Numbered from the stretch's first letter, positions 16,768-26,520 are shown. The stretch is DNA of 35,032 bases from Prochlorococcus sp. AG-315-I14 (GCA_003283665.1 QBWF01000008.1:1-35032); one strand, 5' to 3'. The notes: a model not told the origin generated them from the sequence alone. A program made the numbers and translations.

Positions 16768-18135
16768 CTAACTTTGAGCAATAAAGCGATCAGGTAGTAC
16801 ATCTAATCGCAATAGATCTTCAGAAGATTCCCTCTTTTGGGTCAATTCTGCCAATCCATCGCAAACTATTATGGTTGCTGGTCTAGGAATTCTATTGTAA
16901 TTGGAACTCATTGAATAATTATAAGCTCCTGTTCCAAAAACAGCCAGGAAATCTCCACTTTCAGAAACTGGAAGTGTAAAATCTTTCAACAAAATATCTC
17001 CTGATTCACAATGCTTACCAGCGATAGTAACTTTTTCAAAGTTACTATCAAGGGGGTTGTCAATTAAACAAGCAGAATAAAGAGATTGATAGGTTATTGG
17101 ACGTGGATTATCACTCATCCCTCCATCAATAGAAAGATAAGTTCTTATTCCAGGAACAACTTTTCTTGCACCAATCTTATAAATAGTGAACCCTGCATTC
17201 GCAACTATTGATCTACCTGGTTCACACATTAATCTTGGCAAATCAAGATTTCTCTCTCTACAGGAATCAACAATAGCCTTCGAAATAGCCTCTATCCAGT
17301 TATCAATTGAGGGTGGATTATCATTTTCAGTATACTTAATTCCAAGACCTCCTCCTAAGTTTAAATCATTAATTGAATGACCAATTTCGCGGGCTATTTT
17401 TAAAGTATCAGCCATAACTCCTGCAAGATCTTTATGTGGCTGAATCTCAAAGATCTGTGATCCAATATGTGCATGAAGGCCAGTTAGGTTGGCCCATTTA
17501 TATTTCTTTAAAATTTTCAAGACATCTACGACCTCGTCAGGATCAAAACCAAATTTGCTATCTAAATGACCTGTTCTTATATATTCATGAGTATGACATT
17601 CAATCCCAGGAGTAAAACGCAACATTAATCTTGCGGGATTACTCTCCGAGGCAATACTTTTTAATCTTGCAATATCATGATAATTATCTAAAACAATCAT
17701 CACATTATTTTCATAAGCTAAATATAATTCTCTATCTGATTTATTATTACCATGAAAAACAATTTTATCTCCCTTAACTCCTCCTTTTAAAGCAGTAATT
17801 AATTCTCCTTCAGATACAACATCAAGTCCAAATCCTTCATTAGAAACCAGACTACTAATTGCTAAAGAACTATTGGCTTTCGATGCATATAAAGGTAGAG
17901 AGGCGAAAGGATAGTGTTTTTTTAACGCTCTTTGATAAGCTCTACAAGCTGTTCTAAGGGTTAATTCATCTAATACATAAAGTGGTGTTCCATATTTTTC
18001 AGCCAGTTCACTCAATACACACCCCCCTATTACTAATTTTCCATTCTCATTGATGCCACTAGAAAGAGGAGATACATTTCGGTTTGGGCTTTCAACATCC
18101 TTATTTGGTTCATAAGCCCTGACTAAATCAAGCAT
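16768..18135 (-). CDS. lysA: Diaminopimelate decarboxylase LysA
   Basis: A PLP enzyme of the alanine racemase fold that turns meso-diaminopimelate into lysine, the last step of lysine synthesis. The PLP-binding lysine is in YASKANSS near residue 85. HIGSQ, the glycine loop NLGGGLGIKY, CEPGRSIVANAG, HCESGDIL and GAYNYSMSSNYN give the phosphate site and substrate residues. At 455 residues it is slightly long, with an N-terminal extension of about 25 residues before the fold begins. The ATG at 18135 opens a minus-strand run that goes on through cdaA and uppS. It faces rimI head to head across 100 bases containing an imperfect palindrome. Confidence 0.95.
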   Translation of the reverse strand: MLDLVRAYEPNKDVESPNRNVSPLSSGINENGKLVIGGCVLSELAEKYGTPLYVLDELTLRTACRAYQRALKKHYPFASLPLYASKANSSLAISSLVSNEGFGLDVVSEGELITALKGGVKGDKIVFHGNNKSDRELYLAYENNVMIVLDNYHDIARLKSIASESNPARLMLRFTPGIECHTHEYIRTGHLDSKFGFDPDEVVDVLKILKKYKWANLTGLHAHIGSQIFEIQPHKDLAGVMADTLKIAREIGHSINDLNLGGGLGIKYTENDNPPSIDNWIEAISKAIVDSCRERNLDLPRLMCEPGRSIVANAGFTIYKIGARKVVPGIRTYLSIDGGMSDNPRPITYQSLYSACLIDNPLDSNFEKVTIAGKHCESGDILLKDFTLPVSESGDFLAVFGTGAYNYSMSSNYNRIPRPATIIVCDGLAELTQKRESSEDLLRLDVLPDRFIAQS

Positions 18136-18159
18136 TGAAAAACTTTACTTCTAATATTT

Positions 18160-18179
18160 GATTAATCTAGAGATCAATC
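18160..18179. promoter_or_regulatory. Imperfect palindrome between divergent lysA and rimI
   Basis: GATTaATCTagAGATcAATC is symmetric at 16 of 20 positions (mismatched positions in lower case), 25 bases upstream of the lysA ATG and 57 upstream of the rimI ATG. The shape and placing suit a dimeric repressor or activator site, but no regulator can be named. Confidence 0.3.
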
Positions 18180-18235
18180 GAAGAAATTAGTATTATTTTT
18201 GAGAAAAGATGAGCGAATTAAATTAAGGTCAAAAA

Positions 18236-18676
18236 ATGGAAGTAATAATAATCCCCTTAGAGACAAAGCATCTTGGCCTATGTATTGAGCTAGATCAAAA
18301 TGTTTTTAAGGGTTTATGGACAAAAGCTCAATGGGAAAGTGAGATAAGGGACCCTAAGAGAATTTGTTTAGGAGCATTTGAATCAGAAAGACTTCTTGCT
18401 CTTTGTTCAGGCTGGTTAATTTTAAATGAATTTCACATAACAGTCTTAGTAGTTAGTCCTTTATATCTTAGGCAAGGCTTAGGAACTTTAATTTTATCAA
18501 CTATCATTCACAGAGCAAAAATCCAAGGAATAAATAAAATAATATTGGAGGTTAAAGAAACAAATGAACCAGCTAAAGCCTTATACAAAAAAATGGGTTT
18601 CCAAATAACTGGACTTCGCTCAAAACTCTACAGAGACGAAAATAATGCTCTTATTTTCATTAAAAATCTAATTTAG
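18236..18676 (+). CDS. rimI: GNAT acetyltransferase, probably RimI
   Basis: A 146-residue GNAT protein of the RimI type, which acetylates the N-terminal alanine of ribosomal protein S18 and perhaps other proteins. The acetyl-CoA pyrophosphate loop is LYLRQGLGTLIL near residue 80, where RQGLG fits the Q/RxxGxG/A motif. EVKETNEPAKALYKKMGF near 117 is the typical C-terminal half, with the tyrosine general acid. The ATG at 18236 has AAGG seven bases upstream. It is monocistronic or leads clpC, which starts 200 bases on. RimI-like enzymes of other substrate choice cannot be excluded. Confidence 0.85.
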   Translation: MEVIIIPLETKHLGLCIELDQNVFKGLWTKAQWESEIRDPKRICLGAFESERLLALCSGWLILNEFHITVLVVSPLYLRQGLGTLILSTIIHRAKIQGINKIILEVKETNEPAKALYKKMGFQITGLRSKLYRDENNALIFIKNLI

Positions 18677-18704
18677 AAAATTACTAGAAGTTCAAATTAA
18701 GTTC

Positions 18705-18719
18705 GGTTTTCCGAAAACC
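18705..18719. other. Short hairpin between rimI and clpC
   Basis: GGTTTT and AAAACC pair around CCG, a six-base stem. It has no run of T after it on the plus strand, so it is not a standard terminator. It may be a weak rimI end signal or a binding site. The rest of the 200-base gap (18677-18876) shows only AT-rich sequence and an AAAAAGGG before the clpC start. Confidence 0.25.
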
Positions 18720-18876
18720 CAAAGAGAAAAACAAGTAGTTTTTGCAGCAACAAATAATCTAATTTTTTCTTTCCACACCTTCATCCAATATTTATCATTT
18801 ATAAAAAAAAACCTAACGGTACACATTTCATACTTAACCCTGATAAATTGGATGTAATAAAAAGGGCCAAAGCCAA

Positions 18877-21438
18877 ATGTTTGAGAGGTTTACTGAAAAA
18901 GCAATAAAAGTGATCATGCTTGCTCAAGAAGAAGCACGACGTCTTGGGCATAATTTCGTAGGGACTGAGCAAATCCTATTAGGCTTAATAGGAGAAGGAA
19001 CAGGGGTGGCTGCCAAAGTACTTAAATCTATGGGGGTGAACCTTAAAGATTCAAGAGTTGAAGTTGAAAAAATAATTGGAAGAGGATCTGGTTTCGTTGC
19101 TGTCGAAATTCCTTTCACCCCTAGAGCTAAAAGAGTTCTTGAACTTTCATTGGAAGAGGCTCGTCAACTTGGACATAATTACATTGGAACAGAACATTTA
19201 TTGCTTGGACTTATTAGAGAAGGTGAAGGAGTTGCAGCGAGAGTTTTAGAGAACCTTGGAGTTGATTTAACTAAAGTAAGAACTCAAGTTATTCGAATGC
19301 TTGGAGAGACAGCCGAAGTTACCACTAGTGGAGGTGGGTCTAAAGGCTCTGTGAAAACAGCAACTCTTGATGAGTTTGGAACCAATCTAACTAATCTAGC
19401 TAGTGAATCAAAACTAGACCCTGTGGTAGGAAGACACGATGAAATAGATCGTGTAATACAAATTTTAGGTAGAAGAACAAAAAATAACCCTGTTTTAATT
19501 GGGGAACCTGGAGTTGGTAAAACAGCTATAGCAGAAGGGCTTGCTCAACGGATTCAACAAGGGAATATACCTGACATACTTGAAGAAAAAAGAGTATTAA
19601 CTCTTGATATAGGTCTCCTTGTTGCTGGTACAAAATACAGAGGAGAGTTTGAAGAAAGGCTAAAAAAAATAATGGAGGAGATAAAATCCGCTGGGAACGT
19701 AATTCTTGTTATTGACGAAGTTCATACTCTTATTGGTGCTGGAGCTGCTGAAGGAGCAATTGATGCCGCAAATATACTTAAGCCAGCACTTGCTAGAGGA
19801 GAACTTCAATGTATAGGTGCAACAACTCTCGATGAATACCGCAAACATATTGAAAGAGATGCTGCCCTTGAGAGAAGGTTCCAACCTGTAATGATTGGAG
19901 AACCTTCTATAAAAGATACCATTGAAATACTTCGAGGACTAAGAGAAAGATACGAGCAACATCACAGGCTCAAAATTACTGACGAAGCTTTAGATGCAGC
20001 TGCAAATCTTGGAGATAGATATATTTCTGATCGTTTCCTCCCTGATAAAGCAATTGACCTCATAGATGAAGCAGGAAGCAGGGTTAGATTACTAAACTCA
20101 AAATTACCTCCTGAAGCCAAAGAAGTTGATAAAGAACTAAGGAAAATACAAAAGGAAAAGGAGGAAGCTATTAGAGGCCAAGATTTCACAAAAGCAGGTG
20201 AACTTAGAGAAAAGGAAATAGCCCTAAGAGATAAAATTAAAAATCTACTTCAAGACCTCAGAGAAAAAACAACACCAAATCCACAATCTGACTCTTCTAA
20301 TAAAAATGAAGTTCAAATTGAAAATGAAGACAAGGAAAAAGAAAATCAATCAAAAGTCTCACAACCAATAGTCAACGAAGAAGATATTGCTCAAATTGTT
20401 GCTTCTTGGACTGGAGTTCCTGTGCAAAAACTTACTGAAAGTGAATCAGTAAAGCTTTTAAATATGGAAGAAACATTGCACCAAAGATTAATAGGGCAAG
20501 ATGAAGCTGTTAAGGCAGTATCAAAAGCAATCAGAAGAGCAAGAGTTGGTCTCAAAAATCCCAATAGACCCATTGCAAGTTTTATTTTTTCAGGCCCGAC
20601 AGGTGTAGGAAAAACAGAATTAACTAAGGCTCTGGCTACATATTTCTTTGGAAGCGAAGAAGCAATGATTCGCTTGGATATGTCTGAATTTATGGAAAGG
20701 CATACTGTTAGTAAACTCATAGGCTCCCCTCCTGGCTATGTAGGGTTTAATGAAGGAGGTCAACTTACTGAAGCCGTTAGAAGAAGGCCATACACAGTCG
20801 TCCTTTTTGATGAAATAGAAAAAGCTCATCCAGATGTTTTCAATCTACTGCTTCAATTACTAGAGGAAGGTCGTCTGACTGATTCAAAAGGAAGAACAGT
20901 AGATTTCAAAAATACATTGATAATTATGACTTCTAATATTGGTTCCAAAGTTATTGAAAAAGGTGGCGGTGGATTGGGATTTGAATTCTCAGGAGAAAAT
21001 CTCGAAGATAGCCAATATAATAGAATTAAATCATTAGTTAATGAAGAGCTCAAACAATATTTCCGTCCAGAGTTTCTAAACAGACTGGATGAAATCATAG
21101 TATTCCGTCAACTAACTAGGAATGAAGTAAAAGATATAGCCGAAATAATGCTAAAAGAAGTCTTTTTACGAATAAAAGAAAAAGGAATAGCCCTAACTGT
21201 TTCAGAAGATTTCAAGGAAAGGTTGGTTGAAGAAGGTTACAATCCCTCTTACGGAGCAAGACCTCTAAGAAGAGCTGTGATGAGATTATTAGAGGATAGT
21301 CTTGCCGAAGAAGTTCTTTCTGGAAGGATAAAAGATGGTGACAAAGCAATAGTAGATATAGACGAAAATAAAAAAGTAATCGTTAAGAATATAGAGAAAA
21401 ATAGCTCAACTCCTGAGCTTGCAAGTGCAACTTTCTAG
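18877..21438 (+). CDS. clpC: ClpC, AAA+ chaperone of the Clp protease
   Basis: An 853-residue class I Clp/Hsp100 unfoldase that feeds substrates to ClpP in the cytoplasm. The N-domain has two similar repeats ([14 protein letters not shown] and [14 protein letters not shown], within residues 1-150). The first AAA+ module has Walker A GEPGVGKT near 209 and [12 protein letters not shown]-type coiled coil lies near 418-453, which marks ClpC rather than ClpA or ClpB. The second module has GPTGVGKT near 573 and [11 protein letters not shown]. The ClpP-binding loop LGF is in GGGGLGFEF near 699. The length is that of cyanobacterial ClpC. Three further genes follow closely on the same strand. Confidence 0.97.
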   Translation: MFERFTEKAIKVIMLAQEEARRLGHNFVGTEQILLGLIGEGTGVAAKVLKSMGVNLKDSRVEVEKIIGRGSGFVAVEIPFTPRAKRVLELSLEEARQLGHNYIGTEHLLLGLIREGEGVAARVLENLGVDLTKVRTQVIRMLGETAEVTTSGGGSKGSVKTATLDEFGTNLTNLASESKLDPVVGRHDEIDRVIQILGRRTKNNPVLIGEPGVGKTAIAEGLAQRIQQGNIPDILEEKRVLTLDIGLLVAGTKYRGEFEERLKKIMEEIKSAGNVILVIDEVHTLIGAGAAEGAIDAANILKPALARGELQCIGATTLDEYRKHIERDAALERRFQPVMIGEPSIKDTIEILRGLRERYEQHHRLKITDEALDAAANLGDRYISDRFLPDKAIDLIDEAGSRVRLLNSKLPPEAKEVDKELRKIQKEKEEAIRGQDFTKAGELREKEIALRDKIKNLLQDLREKTTPNPQSDSSNKNEVQIENEDKEKENQSKVSQPIVNEEDIAQIVASWTGVPVQKLTESESVKLLNMEETLHQRLIGQDEAVKAVSKAIRRARVGLKNPNRPIASFIFSGPTGVGKTELTKALATYFFGSEEAMIRLDMSEFMERHTVSKLIGSPPGYVGFNEGGQLTEAVRRRPYTVVLFDEIEKAHPDVFNLLLQLLEEGRLTDSKGRTVDFKNTLIIMTSNIGSKVIEKGGGGLGFEFSGENLEDSQYNRIKSLVNEELKQYFRPEFLNRLDEIIVFRQLTRNEVKDIAEIMLKEVFLRIKEKGIALTVSEDFKERLVEEGYNPSYGARPLRRAVMRLLEDSLAEEVLSGRIKDGDKAIVDIDENKKVIVKNIEKNSSTPELASATF

Positions 21439-21458
21439 GGAATCTATAAGGAAAATAG

Positions 21459-22574
21459 ATGTCCTTATTTAATATTCACAGTATCTCGCCAAAGAGAGTA
21501 ATAAGAGGTGAATCAGCTTGGGAAGAAGCTCAGAAATATATACCTGGTATATGCAAAAATCCCTTAATCATTGGAAGAAGTAGTACAACTAAAAGTATTA
21601 GAAATTCATTAAAAAATGATCTTTTAAATATAGGTTTATCCCCTACTACTTGTGAATTAGATTATGATTGCTGCAACTCAGATATAGATAAAGCATCTAA
21701 AATTTCCAAAATAAATTCATGTGATGGGATAATTGCGACTGGAGGAGGCAAAGTTTTAGATGCTGGAAAGTTAATTGCAGAAAAACTATCAATCAACTGC
21801 ATAACAGTACCTTTAAGTGCTTCTACCTGTGCAGGATGGACTGCACTAGCAAATATCTATTCCCCTGAAGGAGCATTTATACAAGACATTATTTTAAAAC
21901 AATGCCCAGACTTACTGATATTTGACCACAAATTTGTTCGAAGTGCTCCATCCAGAACACTAGCAAGCGGTATTGCTGATGCTCTCGCTAAATGGTATGA
22001 AGCCTCTCTAACAAGTAATTCAAGCAAAGATGGTTTTGTCCAACAAGCTGTCCAAATGGCTCGTGTTTTAAGAGATCAATTGTTTTTGAATGGCTATGAG
22101 GCCTTTACTGACCCACAAAGCGATTCATGGGTAACAGTCGCAGAAGGTTGCGCATTAACCGCTGGAGTAATAGGAGGCCTTGGAGGTGCAAAATGTAGGA
22201 CTGCTGCTGCTCATCCAATTCACAATGGCTTAACTCAACTTACATATGAAAACAAACCTCTACATGGGGAACTTGTAGGACTTGGAATAATTTTACAGTT
22301 ACATTTGGAAGAACTTAACTCCAACAGTCAGTTACCTAAGCAAGCAAAGACTCAGCTTATTAGTTTTTTGTCAAAGCTTAATCTTCCTCTTTCAATAGAA
22401 TCAATTGGCCTAAAAAATACAAATCCAAACGAACTCAGAAAGGCATGTAAATTTACTTGCGAATCAAGCTCAGACATTCATCAAATTCCATTTTCGATCC
22501 ACGAGGAAAAACTCTTAAAAGCTATAAATAACTATGAGTATATAAATGTAAAATCTAATTCCACTATAAAATAA
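21459..22574 (+). CDS. Iron-type alcohol dehydrogenase family protein (glycerol dehydrogenase-like)
   Basis: A 371-residue member of the dehydroquinate synthase/iron alcohol dehydrogenase fold, closest in pattern to glycerol dehydrogenase. The NAD-binding loop IIATGGGKVLDAGK lies near residue 92. Metal-ligand positions are visible: Asp in GIADALAKWYE, His in AAHPIHNGLT and His in LHGELVGLG. AASTCAGWTALANIY in relatives appears here as SASTCAGWTALANIY. The true substrate is not known, since cyanobacterial members are rarely tested and may reduce aldehydes or ketones. AAGGA precedes the ATG. It starts 20 bases after clpC and probably shares its transcript. Confidence 0.82.
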   Translation: MSLFNIHSISPKRVIRGESAWEEAQKYIPGICKNPLIIGRSSTTKSIRNSLKNDLLNIGLSPTTCELDYDCCNSDIDKASKISKINSCDGIIATGGGKVLDAGKLIAEKLSINCITVPLSASTCAGWTALANIYSPEGAFIQDIILKQCPDLLIFDHKFVRSAPSRTLASGIADALAKWYEASLTSNSSKDGFVQQAVQMARVLRDQLFLNGYEAFTDPQSDSWVTVAEGCALTAGVIGGLGGAKCRTAAAHPIHNGLTQLTYENKPLHGELVGLGIILQLHLEELNSNSQLPKQAKTQLISFLSKLNLPLSIESIGLKNTNPNELRKACKFTCESSSDIHQIPFSIHEEKLLKAINNYEYINVKSNSTIK

Positions 22575-22602
22575 AATCAATATCTAATTCAAATAAGAGG
22601 CT

Positions 22603-23484
22603 TTGATTAAATCTAATTCATCAAAAGAATATTTAAACTCAATTAAAGACCAAATTATTGATCAACAAGCAAAGCAACTTATCTCTGATTTAGAATGGGT
22701 AAGACTTAAAGGAGTTTCGAAAAACGAATCAGATTTATATCCAATAGTTTTTTCAGGAGAAGGTAAAAAAATATTACTTCTACACGGTTTCGATAGTTGC
22801 TTTCTTGAGTTTAGACGTTTAGTTCCTCTTTTAAAGGAAGACTATAAATTAATAATCCCAGATTTATTTGGCTTTGGTTTTTGTCCTCGAAATAAAGAGA
22901 ACAAATATGGCTTTAAATATATCATGGAACACTTGAATGCAGTTTTATATTCTCTATCAGATAACGAACCTATTGGATTAATAGGTGCGTCAATGGGAGG
23001 TGCATTAGCCTTAGAACTTGCGAGGCAGAATCCATCTAAAATCAATAAGTTAATGCTGTTATCTCCAGCAGGACTTTCAAGGGGGAATCCAAAGATTCCA
23101 TGGCCTTTAAATCATTTTGGAGCTTTATTCCTTCGTCAACCATTTATTAGAAAAGGATTGTGCAAGCAAGCCTTTTCTAATAAACAAATAGATGTAGGTC
23201 CTGCTGAAGAACAAATTGCCTCTATTCATTTGGAAGTTCCAGGCTGGCAATCATCATTAGCTGCATTTGCATTAGATGGCGGTATTAGCAATTGTGGGCA
23301 TCCAAAACCATTACAACCTCTCAAGATTCTTATAGGAAAAAGCGATAGAATAATTCCTAAAAAAGAGAAAGAAGACACAATAAAAATGTATCAAGAAAAC
23401 ATAAAAATAGCATCCAATTCAGGACATCTTCCACATTTAGAAGAGGCAAAGCTGGTAGCTGATAATTGGATAAACTTTGATTAA
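22603..23484 (+). CDS. Alpha/beta hydrolase
   Basis: A 293-residue alpha/beta-fold hydrolase with the complete triad. The nucleophile serine is in GASMGGA near residue 130, the aspartate in LIGKSDRIIP and the histidine in SGHLPHLEE. The oxyanion-hole strand LLLHGFDSCFLEFRRL is conserved in cyanobacterial members. The only ordinary start in frame is TTG at 22603, because a stop lies nine bases upstream. AAGAGG sits only two bases before the TTG, which is unusually close. The substrate is unknown. Relatives include lipases, esterases and haloperoxidase-like proteins. It lies 28 bases after the dehydrogenase gene and 11 before the DUF2993 gene. Confidence 0.83.
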   Translation: MIKSNSSKEYLNSIKDQIIDQQAKQLISDLEWVRLKGVSKNESDLYPIVFSGEGKKILLLHGFDSCFLEFRRLVPLLKEDYKLIIPDLFGFGFCPRNKENKYGFKYIMEHLNAVLYSLSDNEPIGLIGASMGGALALELARQNPSKINKLMLLSPAGLSRGNPKIPWPLNHFGALFLRQPFIRKGLCKQAFSNKQIDVGPAEEQIASIHLEVPGWQSSLAAFALDGGISNCGHPKPLQPLKILIGKSDRIIPKKEKEDTIKMYQENIKIASNSGHLPHLEEAKLVADNWINFD

Positions 23485-23495
23485 AAAAACACAAA

Positions 23496-24128
23496 ATGGA
23501 AGAAGAGAGAAAAAGAAGGAAAGGAATCCTTGCAGAGCTAATTAAAAAAGGTATAGAAATATTCCTAAAGAAAAAGTGTAGAATGATCAAGAATATTAAT
23601 ATAAATATTTCCAGTAGTAATAGAGACATTCTCAAAGGGGAAATAAGTCAACTGATGATTACTGCCGAGGAAGTTAATTACAATGAACTTCTTTTCAATA
23701 AAATCGAATTACAAACGAGCAAGCTAAGCATTCATTATAGAATTATAAATAAACAGATTAATTCTGAAAATAGCTTTTTACTGAAGATAAAACTCTCTAT
23801 AACAGGAGACTCATTAAAGAAAATGCTAATTTCTCAGGATTGGGGATGGATTGGAGGACTAATAAGTAAGGAGCTCTTAAATGTAAGCAAGCTTACAGAT
23901 CTCAAAATAGAGAATAACATAATTGAATTAAAAGGTTCGAACATGAACAATACTGATAATAAGACTGAATTAGTTGAGATAAAATCAAAAGAGGGGAAGA
24001 TTTACTTGAAAAATATCAATAATATTTATTCTATGACAATACCTATAGAGGATAAAATATATATAAATCATATCAATATAGTCGAAGATAAAATAAATAT
24101 AAATGCTGAGGCAGAAACAAGTATTTAA
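23496..24128 (+). CDS. DUF2993 (LmeA-type) lipid-binding protein
   Basis: A 210-residue protein that fits the DUF2993 pattern found in most cyanobacteria: a short amphipathic N-terminus (LAELIKKGIEIFLKKKC), then repeated beta-strands such as LKGEISQLMITAEEV and FNKIELQTSKLSIHY and a late INAEAETSI. The actinobacterial relative LmeA binds phospholipid. No clear signal peptide is seen, so the location is uncertain. It is strongly AT-rich with many Ile, Asn and Lys codons, like its surroundings. It ends seven bases from the convergent cdsA gene. The family call is moderate and the role is unknown. Confidence 0.65.
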   Translation: MEEERKRRKGILAELIKKGIEIFLKKKCRMIKNININISSSNRDILKGEISQLMITAEEVNYNELLFNKIELQTSKLSIHYRIINKQINSENSFLLKIKLSITGDSLKKMLISQDWGWIGGLISKELLNVSKLTDLKIENNIIELKGSNMNNTDNKTELVEIKSKEGKIYLKNINNIYSMTIPIEDKIYINHINIVEDKININAEAETSI

Positions 24129-24135
24129 TATATAT

Positions 24136-25020
24136 CTAAGAAATAATCAATGGTGATAACAACCTAACCACATAAAAAACGATCGCAGGAGTAAACAAAT
24201 AACTATCTATACGGTCCAGGATTCCTCCATGTCCAGGTAAAACATTACCAGAGTCTTTCAATCCAGCATTTCTTTTCATCATGGATTCAGTTAGATCTCC
24301 CACAAGAGAAAACAATGCAACTAAAATGCCAATAAATATTCCTATTAAAACTCCAAACTGCCATCTAAGGATATATCCAAATAAGGCTCCTATTGTTATA
24401 GAAAAAAACAGCCCTCCAAATGCCCCCTCTATAGTTTTAGAAGGTGAAATTGGAGAAAGGGAATGACTACCAAATTTTTTCCCAACCAAGTAAGAGCCAA
24501 TATCAAAACCAACAATCATTAAACACGTAGCAAATGTTATTAACATCCCAAATGTTATGGATGAGGACCAATCTAAAGGAATCAAATTAATATTATAAAA
24601 GTCAAGATCTAAAAGATTTCTAAGTTTCAACCAGTGACTGGGCAGAAAGCCTAGATAAAATAGTCCAAAAATTGATGCTGCAATATCAGCAATTGATCCT
24701 GTCACAGGTTGAAGAAGCAACCATCCACATATAGCTGCACCTGACAAAGGTAAAATTGCTTCAGAGACCTCTATAGAGATATATCCAACAGCTGCCAATT
24801 GTGTAAATAGTAATAGCAATTGACATGCTACAAGTGTTGTCTTAGTAGCAGGTCTAATCCCTGTGAATTCAGCCATCCTAAAAAATTCTAGAAGGGCCAA
24901 ATGCACAATTAAACTTAAAGCAAGGGTGAACCACCAACCACCAAGAGAAACAATTATAATTCCAAAAGCTCCTGCAAATAGACCACTTAATAATCTTTTT
25001 TTTGAAACGGCAAAAAACAT
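24136..25020 (-). CDS. cdsA: Phosphatidate cytidylyltransferase CdsA
   Basis: An integral membrane enzyme that makes CDP-diacylglycerol from phosphatidate and CTP, the branch point to phosphatidylglycerol. At 294 residues with about eight hydrophobic segments it has normal length. The signature near the C-terminus is present: SPSKTIEGAFGG, then GDLTESMMKRNAGLKDSGN and LPGHGGILDRIDS, whose acidic residues bind Mg. The ATG at 25020 follows a gap of 102 bases from the decarboxylase gene on the same strand. That gap includes TATAGT-like elements, so cdsA may have its own promoter. Confidence 0.95.
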   Translation of the reverse strand: MFFAVSKKRLLSGLFAGAFGIIIVSLGGWWFTLALSLIVHLALLEFFRMAEFTGIRPATKTTLVACQLLLLFTQLAAVGYISIEVSEAILPLSGAAICGWLLLQPVTGSIADIAASIFGLFYLGFLPSHWLKLRNLLDLDFYNINLIPLDWSSSITFGMLITFATCLMIVGFDIGSYLVGKKFGSHSLSPISPSKTIEGAFGGLFFSITIGALFGYILRWQFGVLIGIFIGILVALFSLVGDLTESMMKRNAGLKDSGNVLPGHGGILDRIDSYLFTPAIVFYVVRLLSPLIIS

Positions 25021-25122
25021 TTATTTAAAAAAAAATTGAACTCCGCCTACCTTTTCGAAACACAATCTAAAAGGCTTTATAAACAATTATCTATACTATA
25101 ACTGATCAGTGAGTGTAAGAAA

Positions 25123-26520
25123 TTAAGAAACAACTCTTACAGAATTTGGGATCTGCTCAGGCCACATTGTCTTTTGTGATAACAACCAATCAACCCTAGA
25201 TTTATCTATCATCTCACCAGGAACTAATAAAGGAATGCCAGGAGGGTATGGGCAAATCATTTCAACTGCAATTCTCCCGATCGAATCCTCTAGAAGTACA
25301 TTTTCAAAGGCTGATGTCCATGCTTCTGAACAGGAAACACATGGTTTAGAAACAACATCAAAAGGAGGTTTATCATACGAACAAAACTTTTCACAGCTAA
25401 CAGAAGTTTCAAGAATTTCATCCCAAATCCTGACAAATTTAGGAGCCAAACCTTTATGAGAAGAGAATCCAAGACAAAAGGTCAAAGTACCAGGTTCCGG
25501 TAATTCCCCAATAATCTTGTTTTTTATAAATTTCTCATCAGCTTCTATTCCACTTAAACCGACTTTCCCTGTATGAAGAATAATGCGAAGTGGGTCATTA
25601 TTTTCAAGAAGAGGCAGCCCCTTACTTAGTAAATATTTAGTAAAAAGTTCTGCTTCATTCAAACGAGTGCGCAAGTGTTTTTTGCCCGAGGGGCTAATAA
25701 GAGCTTCAATGGCATTTTCACAAGAAGCCAATAACAATGAACTTGGACTTGATGTTTGAAGCAACCCGATATTTCTCTCCACAACAAAAGGATCAATTCT
25801 TCTCCCCTGAAGCCATAGAACAGAAGATTGAACTAATCCAGGAGCGGACTTGTGCAACGAATGAACAACTAGATCCGCCCCAAAAACCAAAGCTGACTTA
25901 GGCAGCTTTGGTCCAAGTCCGCTAATAAAATATGCACCATGAGCTTCATCAACTAAGACTGGCCAAGAATGAGAATGAATCTCCTCAATAAGAGATTCCA
26001 TATCTGAAGAATAACCATTATAAGTGGGATTAACTAACACTACTGCGGCTATATCATCTTGAAATCGTTGGCTTCTCTCAATTACATTACAGAGCCAATC
26101 CCTATTACAAGTTGAGTAATGTCCTCTGTCAGATAGAAAAGGTAAATCAAAAAGTATTGGAGTAATGCCACCAAATACACAAGCTTGGATCAAACTTTTA
26201 TGTACATTCCTAGGCATCAATACAGCTTGACCAGGCCGAGCTAGTGCCAACAATGAACTTTGAAGTAGACCTGTTGCCCCATTAACACCATACCAACATC
26301 TATTCACACCAACTGCTGCTGCAGAGGACTTTTGACTGTCAGCTATTGCACCAGTACTGATCAAAGGTCCGCCGACTTCGAATAGCTCAGGCAAGTCCCA
26401 AACTCCTGGTCTTAGCCTTAAAAGTTTCCTTAATCCTTTTGGAAGAGCTTGCCCTCTTCCATGAGCGGGTAAAAAAAGATTTTCACTTCTATTACCAGAA
26501 AGCAAGGTAACTAAATCCAT
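25123..26520 (-). CDS. Short Orn/Lys/Arg decarboxylase family protein (PLP)
   Basis: A 465-residue fold-type I PLP enzyme of the Orn/Lys/Arg decarboxylase group. The entry region LPAHGRGQALPKG and the substrate segment YGVNGATGLLQ match the family. VDEAHGAYF supplies the Asp and His that hold the cofactor. HSLHKSAPGL near residue 222 carries the PLP lysine. It lacks the N-terminal wing domain of E. coli-type inducible enzymes, which are above 700 residues, and is like the short cyanobacterial forms. Arginine, lysine or ornithine could be the substrate, and the sequence does not decide. It is divergent from the ABC1 kinase gene, 100 bases away. Confidence 0.85.
   Translation of the reverse strand: MDLVTLLSGNRSENLFLPAHGRGQALPKGLRKLLRLRPGVWDLPELFEVGGPLISTGAIADSQKSSAAAVGVNRCWYGVNGATGLLQSSLLALARPGQAVLMPRNVHKSLIQACVFGGITPILFDLPFLSDRGHYSTCNRDWLCNVIERSQRFQDDIAAVVLVNPTYNGYSSDMESLIEEIHSHSWPVLVDEAHGAYFISGLGPKLPKSALVFGADLVVHSLHKSAPGLVQSSVLWLQGRRIDPFVVERNIGLLQTSSPSSLLLASCENAIEALISPSGKKHLRTRLNEAELFTKYLLSKGLPLLENNDPLRIILHTGKVGLSGIEADEKFIKNKIIGELPEPGTLTFCLGFSSHKGLAPKFVRIWDEILETSVSCEKFCSYDKPPFDVVSKPCVSCSEAWTSAFENVLLEDSIGRIAVEMICPYPPGIPLLVPGEMIDKSRVDWLLSQKTMWPEQIPNSVRVVS

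Noticed and set aside
18812..18840. GTA...TAC upstream of clpC as a possible NtcA site
   Set aside because: The spacing is nine bases, not the eight expected for NtcA, and no -10 box lies at the right distance.
20391..20720. A 109-residue minus-strand frame inside clpC
   Set aside because: It is antisense to the second AAA+ module of ClpC, which is clearly the real coding frame.
23930..23945. GGTTCGAA as a tRNA T-loop
   Set aside because: It is within the DUF2993 coding frame, and no acceptor stem or anticodon arm can be found around it.
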